Assembly (NCBI GenBank): GCA_016214035.1
Contig: JACRPF010000009.1
Location: forward strand, 90,901 to 154,900
Direction of reading: 5' to 3'
DNA from: Spirochaetota bacterium
GTDB taxonomy: Bacteria > Spirochaetota > Brachyspiria > Brachyspirales > JACRPF01
DNA: 64,000 bases
Position numbers and translations under genes: made by a program. The notes under the pieces were generated by a model, which saw only the letters and a list, made by a program, of their open reading frames with translations, did not search any database and was not told the origin of the DNA. Of this stretch, positions 57,801-64,000 are shown piece after piece. The number at the start of each line of letters is the position of its first letter. The stretch's first letter is position 1.

Positions 57801-60800
57801 ATCGAAGCTGCCACGAACGGGATAACATTTTCTAATATCATCTATAATAATGTGCTTGCAGGCAATACGAACGAAGGCGTGTATTTTGCATACAATGCCG
57901 TGGTCAACAATCTGGTCATGTCTAACATAATCCGTGAAAATCAGTACGGCATGCGTATTCATGAGGGTGACAGCAACATCATCTTCGGCAATACAATATA
58001 CTCAAATCAGCGAGAGGGCATTGTTCTTCTTACCAACTCGAATAATGTGTCGTTCAACAGCATTCAAAGCAATATTATCTACGGCCATACGAATGTCGGT
58101 TACGGTCGCGGCATACAAATAATCGGTGATGGCGCGGACACGAATACGATAACAAGCAATGTGATATACGGGAATATAACGGGGCTTGAAGTATCAGATG
58201 CCGAGCAGTTGGTGATAAAGTTCAACACGATCACGAACAACAGCTACTGCGGTTTGTACAGCAGCGGGAATTATGATAATAATCAGGGCGTCGGGTTTGT
58301 TTCGTATAATAATTTTATCGGCAATCTGACCAATATGCGGGTTAATACTCAGTGGTATAGCACTAATATATGGAGTAATTATTTCGGTACGCTCAACGCA
58401 GACGCGATATCGAACAGCATTGCAAACTGCTCAAGTACGAATTTTTTCGCACCGTATCTGCTGGGAATGGTTGGCATCTGTCAGGCGGATGTTGTGCCGC
58501 CTGCCTCGCCAACCGGGGTCACGAAAGCGGTCACCGGTACAACGAATTATCTTACGTGGAGTACAGTGCCGGGTGCGGCCGGATATACGATATGGCGCAC
58601 CACTGGCGTGAATGAATGGTCAAATTGCACCGCGCCGTATGCGAAAGTGACGACGCCGGGCTATCTTGATACCAACGCGGGGGCGGCCTATTTCTATTAT
58701 GTCACTGCGTTTGACAATGCGGTTCCGCTGTCGAATGAATCGTGGTTCAGCGCTCCGGAGACTATCGCGAACACACCGCCGGTGCTTACCAACTTTTCAA
58801 TGACACCTGCCGATTGGATTACCAATACGCCGTATGTATCTTCGGTCATATATTATGACTATGAAGGAAACGGACCGTCGAATGGTGTGTACGTGGTGCT
58901 GTCGAACAGTTCCAGCGGAGTGGCGCTTACGAACGCCATGCTGCTGGCTTCCGGTACATTCACCGGCGGAGCGACATATACCAACAGCACGACGATCACT
59001 GTTGCGGGAAGCTATACGAGTTTTGCGTATGCCGCGGGTTCGAACAGCTCTGTTGTCCCGAGCGTTTCCACATCGCTCGCCGCGCCCTATGTGGTTAATG
59101 CCTATGTCGCTTCAAATACGAATCTCGGTGTGAGATACGGCAGCCTGCAGGAGGCCGTTGATGCGGCACAGAGCGGGCAAACGGTTGTCATGTTTGCGGG
59201 CAGTATCAGTGAGCAGCTGGTTATAACGAATAAAACGAATATTACCTTAGCCGGCTTGGCTTGGATAACCAATAATGATAATACGAAGGCTGTCCTTAAC
59301 GGTACAGCATTGAGCGGAATGACACACGGCATTCATGTGACGAATTCGGTGAACGTCCGCATTCTTGGGTTCAGCATAGCGAATTACACGAACGGTATCT
59401 ATGTGTCCGCCAATGTTTCAAATTGTGTCATTCAGAGTAATTTTATATTTTCAAACGGTGTCGGATACACTACCGGCTATGCGGCAGGGATTCATCTGTA
59501 TCAGCCGACCGTTGTATCCAACCTGATAGCCGGGAACACACTCTGGCAGAACCGCAGCGGTATCATCATGTCGAATGTGTCTATGAATGCAGTCCGCTCC
59601 AATGTGATATCCTCCAACACCTATCAGGGCATTGTTGCTGCAATTAACTATGTGACCGATGCCAGAAGTAATAATAGTTTTATCGCCAATACGATCTGCT
59701 CGAACGGCGATAATGGGATATTATTCCGCGGAAACTGGATAAGCAATACCATTATCAGCAATCTGATCTTCAATAATACCGGTTCCGGTATTTATGTCGA
59801 CGGTTTCCGTCTCGGCGATGTCGCGTTTAACGAGATTTTCAGTAATACAGCAAGCGGCGTGAATTATCAGAGCGGTGGCGCGGCAATGGATTCATCGGTG
59901 TTCCGGATGAACCACGTATACCGGAATACCCAGTATGGTTTTTCTATCCTTTCAGAAACCGCGGACACGAATTCCATTATTTCAAACCTGATTCACGATA
60001 ACTCGACGGGTGTGTATATTCAGAGTGGCGATTATACCGCCATTGCGAGCAACGTGATTTATAACTGTACGAATGGGATAACGCTTCAGGATAATCAGAC
60101 GAACAGCGTATTCAGGAATACCATAACCAACTGCACTAATTACGGCGTATATCTCGGCGGAACCGGGATGGTTAACGGCGCCGTATGGGTTGGTGGAGAT
60201 GTTACGGTTAATAATATTTTTCTGAACGGATCAAATTTCCGCATATCGGACACAGTGAACTTTTCGAACATTGCACGGTCGAATTACTGGGGTACCATAG
60301 ACGTGGCGCAGATCGCCGTGAAAATGGACCAGGTGATGGCGAAGGCGACTAATTTTTATACGCCGTACCGTCTCGGGATGATCGGCATCGATCAGGCGGA
60401 TATAGATCCCCTCGCGCCGCCGTTGATTACCAATACGATAACGAACGCGGCATCGAATATCGTCATTCAGTGGCAGGCTGTGGGCGGCGCAACGGGATAT
60501 CGCATATATCGGAATCCGGTCAGCGAGACGTGGACTAATTTCAGCACCTATTACACGAATCTCGGAGCAGTGACGTCATTTACCGATACGAACGTTGCCG
60601 TTGGAACACGATATTATTATTATCTCACATCTATAGACAACGGCGCACCGCTTGCGAATGAGTCATGGTTCAGCGATCCATCGAATGCGCGCTTACTGCC
60701 GTCGTATTATGCCGAGATCACCAATCCGGCGCCGAACACCTCGCTGTTCCCGAGCACGTACACTTTTTCGGGCAATTACGGTCCGTTGTCGGGCGCAGCG

Positions 60801-63800
60801 ATATATTTCAGCGCGAACGGTACGGTTTTCGGCATGCCGTCTACGAATAACGGTATGTGGACGACAAATATCGATGTCTCGGCGTATCTCGGAACGACGA
60901 ACACATTCTATGCGGTTGCGAGCAATACCGCACTGGGACTCGCCGAAACGAATGTGCAGTTGAATTATATCGCGCCGATCATTGCGACGAATCTGAGCAA
61001 TGGTGCGTTTTATATTTCGGTCGCACAGGCGGTGACGGCGGCCTCGAACGGGCAAACGGTAGCTGTATTTTCCGGAAAAGCGAATGAGAATGTCATTGTC
61101 ACAGGAAAGACGAACTTTACGCTTATCGGCTGGCCGTGGGTGACGAATGCAAATAACACCGCGGCAGTGCTCTCCGGTAACGGTATGTCGGCCATGGATA
61201 ATCACGGTATATTGCTTACCAATGCCGTCGGTGTGCGTATCGAAGGACTGACGATACGCGAATTCACAAACGGCATCTTTCTGGCGGCTAATGTCTCGAA
61301 CTGCTATATCGTGAATAATAATTTATTTTCAAATGGAGGACCGTCAAGCACGAACAGCGCCATTGCGCTCTATCCCAATTCAGCGGTGTCGAATTTCGTT
61401 CTTACGAATAATGTCTGGAGCAATCGCAACGGTATTACTTTATACGATGCCGACCGTAACGTATTCATAGCGAACCGTGTCTTTTGGAATTCAAACAGCG
61501 GATTCAACGTAGCGCATTATAATTATTCGCCCACCCAGGAAATATTTGAAGGCAATATTATCTGCTCCAACGGGGGGGTAGGTTTCAGCGCCCAGGGCGG
61601 CGGTGCGGGCAGCAGGTTCATAAGTAATATGATTTTCAGGAATAATAACCGGGGAATCAGTATGACGTCATGGGATAATAATCTGTTTATCTCAAACGCT
61701 GTATACAGTAACAGCAGTGATGGCTTTTATCTGGACTGGGGCATGCGTTCAAACATGTTCGTGAATAATTACTTCGGGTATAATTCGATTGGATTCTATC
61801 TCTACGGTGATAATACGAGCGAGGACAGAACGAATGTTTTCATCTCAAATGACTTTGTATGCAATACCAGCGATGGTATACGTATACGGCATGCCGATTT
61901 GAATTTCATAAGCAACAACAATATACTCAGCAACGGCGCACGCGGGATATTCATTGAAGCGCCTACAAACGGCATTACGTATTCGAATTTTATCTGCAAC
62001 AACGTGATTGCCGGTAATACGAACGAGGGAGTGTATGTATCGCAGAACGCGATTGTCAATAACCTGATTATGTCGAATATCCTCTTCGGGAATCAGTATG
62101 GCATACGTATCAATGAAGGTGACAGTAATGTGATCTTCGGCAATACGATTTTTTCAAATCAGCGTGACGGTATTATGCTTTCCACGAATGCGAATAACGT
62201 GTCGTTCAATATCATTCAGAGCAATATAATATTCGGCCATGTTGACAGTGGCTACGGTCGCGGAGTATTTATAAACGGTGACGGAGCCGACACGAATACG
62301 ATTGTAAGCAATGTGATTACCGGTAACCGGACGGGTATCGAGATCGCAGATGCCGAGGGACTGGTTATCATGCTGAACATGGTGTCGAACAACAGCCAAT
62401 GGGGAATCTACAGCAGCGGCACGTTCGATGCGAACATGGGGCCGGGACTTATCGTGTTGAATAATTTTTCGAATAATCCGTATCATCTGTCCGTAAGCGC
62501 ACAATGGTACAGCACGAACATACGCAGCAACTATTTCGGTACGATAAACGCGGGTGAGATTTCGAACAGCATTGCGAATTGTGCAGGGACGAATTTCTTT
62601 GCGCCGTATCTGCTCAGGCCGATCAATGTTTTCGGCGCTGATATCACTCCGCCGGCGACCTGCCCTTCAGTGACGAACGTGACTACGGGACTGAACGGTA
62701 AAATAGGGGTCCTGTGGTCGAGTGTCGCCGGCGCATCGGGTTACCGCGTGTATCGTTCGGAACAGAATGATACGTGGACGAATCTGTACACCTATATCTC
62801 GGATGTCGCGGTTGTAGGATATACGGATCAGACCGTGCTCCCCGGAACGAACTATTACTATTATGTGACCGCGTATGATGCGGTAAGCAACGAGACCTGG
62901 TTCAGCGACGCATTTGGTTCTTCGGGTAATATCAATCCCGCGTTCTGGCTGACGCTTACCAATCCTGCACCGCTATCGTGGATAACGGCGTCGAATTATA
63001 CGTATCGCGGGATGTTCGGTCCCGAAGTGAACACGCGTCCGTTCTACAGCACGAACGGCATCGACTTTCAGATGATCACGACGACGAACAGTGCCGGCGG
63101 GTGGTGGCTGAGTGCAACGCTGCCGTTCGGTTCCGGTCCGACGAATATCACGAACGTGTTCTATGTGATGCTCAGTAATAACAGCGACCGGTGGACTAAT
63201 CTGGTTACCAATTATTTTGACGGCTCTGCTCCGGTTGCGGCGCTTACAAATCTTCCGGCGAATACGCTGGTGACTAATACCTTCACATTCTGGGGCACGG
63301 TGTCCGATGCGGAGACAGGAATATCGAGTGTGTCGGTTTTGATTTCCAATGCGGTTGGATATATGACGAACATACCTGCCGCGATAAGCAATACCACGCA
63401 GTTCTATGCTTCATGGGACTCATTTCCGGCATCGATATCCAACGGGACATATTTTGCATACGTAACCGCCATGAACAACGCCGGGCTTGCGGGATACTGC
63501 GCGCCGATACAATTCGCAGTGAGCAACCAGCGCGCATCCGAAGTCGTTGAGAGCGCGTATGTGTTCAATAATCCGTATAACGGCGTCGGGGATATCGTAT
63601 TCAAGGACCTGCCTACGAATTCGACTGTAAGCATATATACCGTGTCAGGGAAATTGCTGACGAAATTATCACTGCCCGAGGGCGATGTAAACGGCATTCT
63701 TACATGGAATGTCGCCGATGCAAATGGCCGCCTCGCATCGCCGGGGGTGTATGTCTGTTACGTGAACTCTCCTGCCGGTGTCAGGATAATGAAGCTTATC

Positions 63801-63821
63801 ATCAAACGGCGCAAGCAGTAA
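54876..63821 (+). CDS. Giant secreted modular protein: four parallel beta-helix + FN3 + Ig-like modules, FlgD/T9SS-type C-terminal domain
   Basis: 2981 residues. Signal peptide (about 1-20, ends SLFAQ). Four modules begin near residues 21, 652, 1410 and 2036. Each opens with AQAVxxASNGQTVxVFxGxxxE or AVDAAxxGQTVVxF and GYPWxTNxDNTKA, runs as a right-handed beta-helix of PbH1-type coils (SN, GN and NN turns; about 420-560 residues), then an FN3-like domain (WQTVAGASGYRLFRS...NESWFSA) and an Ig-like domain. An extra Ig-like domain (about 2782-2885) and a terminal domain (about 2887-2981, VFNNPYNGVGDIVFKDLP...VYTVSGKL-like...GVYVCYVN...MKLIIKRRKQ) follow. The composition is extremely rich in Asn, Thr and Ser. 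Modules 1-2 resemble 3-4, so the gene grew by duplication of a 1390-residue unit. AGGAG is 6 bases upstream. Likely surface adhesin or polysaccharide-binding protein; lyase activity is not evident. Confidence 0.88.
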   Translation: MKIRIVAIVAVLAIGSLFAQVASNTNTGSTYATVQLAVDAATTGQTVVVFEGTNTERVFITNKTGVALIGYPWLTNADNTKAIFDGTGISATLSAGVTISNSSGIIVRGMTFRLYTNGVHLWANATNCVVEANIIYSNGYNMPGGFAGGILINSSTVFSNAFQSNFIWRNNAGIINSNSSSLLYYGNVIASNTSLGLGAAAWQGNTRYSNYVINNVFLSNAGSGINFIANYELCSIVSNVFVSNASRGISFDGVRNTAVVSNTVIFNFGGGIGWNNGGASHYSNMVAFNYISSNSSFGLGLLPNNTQTFRDHYIISNTLIGNQTGIWITNGSNTIIRYNDIYNATNGITITDAKMNIITRNNITNCTNYGVSLSGSGMVNGVWVGGYMAGNNVYSNGTNLFLANSIALTPMAHSNYWGSTHYGTVIGRIDQTTAQGTNFIAPYRFGMVGVTQSDIDPLLPPLITNVVTNVASNIVVQWQTVAGASGYRLFRSAGEDTWTNFSNEYTNFNAATTTFTDTNVTVGVRYFYFLTSIDSETPLSNESWFSASSNTRILPANFAEFTNPAPNSWMTPMMNTFGGEYFPLSGAVVTFSADGSTFGMPATNNGSWTTNLDLAAYMGTTNIFYAVISNTSTGVVVTNAQSNFIAPIIASNLSNNSRYIYVAQAVSNASNGQTIAVFAGTFREKVVVSGKTNFALVGWPWVTNNDNTKAVIDGFSQSGDNNKGIELTNSVSVRVEGLSVCNFTNGIFLSANISNCLILNNNIYSNGNVDATNLWRGGVVLFASTTVSNFIVSNRLWGNRQGVVFLGGPSNTFIANRIYWSRANGAGYPDWNRMMSGSYFEGNTFCSNAGAGFNGWGGQGNVRFFSNTFFSNSGNGIVIPSWYNTTFISNDVISNIGNGMEFSWSSRSNIFLYNHILSNSIGIYINGDYGTGDVSNYVVSNDIIGNRSDGVRIRHADRNFIGYNNILSNAARGVYIEAATNGITFSNIIYNNVLAGNTNEGVYFAYNAVVNNLVMSNIIRENQYGMRIHEGDSNIIFGNTIYSNQREGIVLLTNSNNVSFNSIQSNIIYGHTNVGYGRGIQIIGDGADTNTITSNVIYGNITGLEVSDAEQLVIKFNTITNNSYCGLYSSGNYDNNQGVGFVSYNNFIGNLTNMRVNTQWYSTNIWSNYFGTLNADAISNSIANCSSTNFFAPYLLGMVGICQADVVPPASPTGVTKAVTGTTNYLTWSTVPGAAGYTIWRTTGVNEWSNCTAPYAKVTTPGYLDTNAGAAYFYYVTAFDNAVPLSNESWFSAPETIANTPPVLTNFSMTPADWITNTPYVSSVIYYDYEGNGPSNGVYVVLSNSSSGVALTNAMLLASGTFTGGATYTNSTTITVAGSYTSFAYAAGSNSSVVPSVSTSLAAPYVVNAYVASNTNLGVRYGSLQEAVDAAQSGQTVVMFAGSISEQLVITNKTNITLAGLAWITNNDNTKAVLNGTALSGMTHGIHVTNSVNVRILGFSIANYTNGIYVSANVSNCVIQSNFIFSNGVGYTTGYAAGIHLYQPTVVSNLIAGNTLWQNRSGIIMSNVSMNAVRSNVISSNTYQGIVAAINYVTDARSNNSFIANTICSNGDNGILFRGNWISNTIISNLIFNNTGSGIYVDGFRLGDVAFNEIFSNTASGVNYQSGGAAMDSSVFRMNHVYRNTQYGFSILSETADTNSIISNLIHDNSTGVYIQSGDYTAIASNVIYNCTNGITLQDNQTNSVFRNTITNCTNYGVYLGGTGMVNGAVWVGGDVTVNNIFLNGSNFRISDTVNFSNIARSNYWGTIDVAQIAVKMDQVMAKATNFYTPYRLGMIGIDQADIDPLAPPLITNTITNAASNIVIQWQAVGGATGYRIYRNPVSETWTNFSTYYTNLGAVTSFTDTNVAVGTRYYYYLTSIDNGAPLANESWFSDPSNARLLPSYYAEITNPAPNTSLFPSTYTFSGNYGPLSGAAIYFSANGTVFGMPSTNNGMWTTNIDVSAYLGTTNTFYAVASNTALGLAETNVQLNYIAPIIATNLSNGAFYISVAQAVTAASNGQTVAVFSGKANENVIVTGKTNFTLIGWPWVTNANNTAAVLSGNGMSAMDNHGILLTNAVGVRIEGLTIREFTNGIFLAANVSNCYIVNNNLFSNGGPSSTNSAIALYPNSAVSNFVLTNNVWSNRNGITLYDADRNVFIANRVFWNSNSGFNVAHYNYSPTQEIFEGNIICSNGGVGFSAQGGGAGSRFISNMIFRNNNRGISMTSWDNNLFISNAVYSNSSDGFYLDWGMRSNMFVNNYFGYNSIGFYLYGDNTSEDRTNVFISNDFVCNTSDGIRIRHADLNFISNNNILSNGARGIFIEAPTNGITYSNFICNNVIAGNTNEGVYVSQNAIVNNLIMSNILFGNQYGIRINEGDSNVIFGNTIFSNQRDGIMLSTNANNVSFNIIQSNIIFGHVDSGYGRGVFINGDGADTNTIVSNVITGNRTGIEIADAEGLVIMLNMVSNNSQWGIYSSGTFDANMGPGLIVLNNFSNNPYHLSVSAQWYSTNIRSNYFGTINAGEISNSIANCAGTNFFAPYLLRPINVFGADITPPATCPSVTNVTTGLNGKIGVLWSSVAGASGYRVYRSEQNDTWTNLYTYISDVAVVGYTDQTVLPGTNYYYYVTAYDAVSNETWFSDAFGSSGNINPAFWLTLTNPAPLSWITASNYTYRGMFGPEVNTRPFYSTNGIDFQMITTTNSAGGWWLSATLPFGSGPTNITNVFYVMLSNNSDRWTNLVTNYFDGSAPVAALTNLPANTLVTNTFTFWGTVSDAETGISSVSVLISNAVGYMTNIPAAISNTTQFYASWDSFPASISNGTYFAYVTAMNNAGLAGYCAPIQFAVSNQRASEVVESAYVFNNPYNGVGDIVFKDLPTNSTVSIYTVSGKLLTKLSLPEGDVNGILTWNVADANGRLASPGVYVCYVNSPAGVRIMKLIIKRRKQ
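54930..63220 (+). repeat. Internal ~4.17-kb segmental duplication within the giant gene
   Basis: Module starts at about 54930, 56829, 59105 and 60990 give offsets of about 4175 bp (1 to 3) and 4160 bp (2 to 4). Modules 1 and 3 share VASNTN.G..Y and the ending APPLITN.[VI]TN.ASNIV.QWQ. Modules 2 and 4 share long stretches such as AGNTNEGVY and QWYSTNI.SNYFGT. The duplication therefore copied a two-module unit. Confidence 0.75.
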
Positions 63822-63831
63822 GGAGCCGGCC

Positions 63832-64000
63832 ATGAAATCAAACCTGAAACACCTTATCGCCGCTGCGATGCTTGCGGGTGCCGTCATGTTTCCCGCGACC
63901 ATGGATTCGTTCGACGTGCTCAATATCGGCGCCGGCGGCGCATCAGCAGCACTCGCGCAGACGGTGGCGGGCGAGAGCGGGAGCATTGAAGGTGTGTTCA
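63832..64000 (+). CDS. Partial secreted protein, possibly PorV/UPF0164-like outer-membrane protein (5' end)
   Basis: First 56 codons of a gene cut by the window edge. A signal peptide (about 1-22) is followed by FDVLNIGAGGASAALAQTVAGESGSIEG, which recalls the N-terminal GAxxxGxGGAxxALA segment of PorV/PorQ and spirochaetal UPF0164 barrels. AGGAG (63821-63825) lies 6 bases before the ATG and overlaps the stop of the giant gene, so the two are an operon. If it is a PorV-like protein, it could be the outer-membrane partner for the giant protein's C-terminal domain. Too short to be sure. Confidence 0.5.
   Translation, partial: MKSNLKHLIAAAMLAGAVMFPATMDSFDVLNIGAGGASAALAQTVAGESGSIEGVF

Noticed and set aside
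27643..63821. Tandem repeats as a CRISPR array
   Set aside because: Repeats in the ankyrin and beta-helix genes are coding, degenerate and without unique equal-length spacers; no cas genes are present.

Overview
The window comes from a diderm, polysaccharide-degrading bacterium of moderate-to-high GC. It has an LptB-type LPS-export ATPase, a TonB-dependent receptor, several predicted outer-membrane or lipoprotein genes, and many secreted glycoside hydrolases. Promoters look like ordinary sigma-70 sites (TTGACA/TATAAT), which argues against Bacteroidota. Gene content (ankyrin lipoprotein, CsgG-like proteins, UroD-like proteins beside AraC regulators and glycosidases) would fit an uncultivated Spirochaetota- or Lentisphaerota-like lineage, but this assignment is an inference. 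I saw no rRNA, tRNA, CRISPR array, transposase or integrase.

Layout. 1-3.0 kb: a MacB/LolD-type ABC ATPase, a non-coding stretch with a 30-bp inverted-repeat element, and a three-gene DUF5685 / J-domain / zinc-ribbon operon. 3.2-13.3 kb: one small secreted repeat protein, then an eight-gene leftward catabolic run (MFS transporter, sugar-isomerase-like TIM barrel, medium-chain dehydrogenase, UroD-like, SDR, UroD-like, GH20, RbsD/FucU mutarotase). 13.3-18.9 kb: a rightward operon of a CsgG-like/PEGA protein and two PKD-LamG paralogues. 18.9-26.1 kb: an AraC/UroD divergent pair, a secreted metallophosphatase, a second GH20 and its AraC regulator. 26.2-31.4 kb: a leftward operon of a beta-barrel-like protein, a 1014-residue ankyrin lipoprotein and a second CsgG-like protein. 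31.5-44.6 kb: an AT-richer lipoprotein, three more AraC regulators, GH5, UroD-like, a GH123/DUF4091-type giant, a GH50 agarase-like enzyme and a serine hydrolase. 44.6-54.2 kb: a membrane LuxR regulator, a TonB receptor, two small envelope proteins, mtnA, a GlgD-like protein, lptB and a large TPR protein. 54.9-64 kb: a 2981-residue modular beta-helix protein followed by the start of a possible PorV-like gene.

How they fit together. Secreted glycosidases cut a complex, probably algal or host polysaccharide. TonB/MFS carriers import the products, and isomerase/dehydrogenase/UroD-like enzymes process them. AraC regulators sit divergently next to most of the enzymes. A recurring promoter layout stands out: several regulator and transporter genes lack a Shine-Dalgarno and have a -35/-10 promoter whose -10 box ends only 5-8 bases before the ATG, so they appear to be leaderless. 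Enzyme genes instead have a good -10, a poor -35 and a normal ribosome-binding site, as expected of activator-dependent promoters. The second theme is the envelope: two CsgG-like loci and an Asn-rich adhesin-like giant made by internal duplication.
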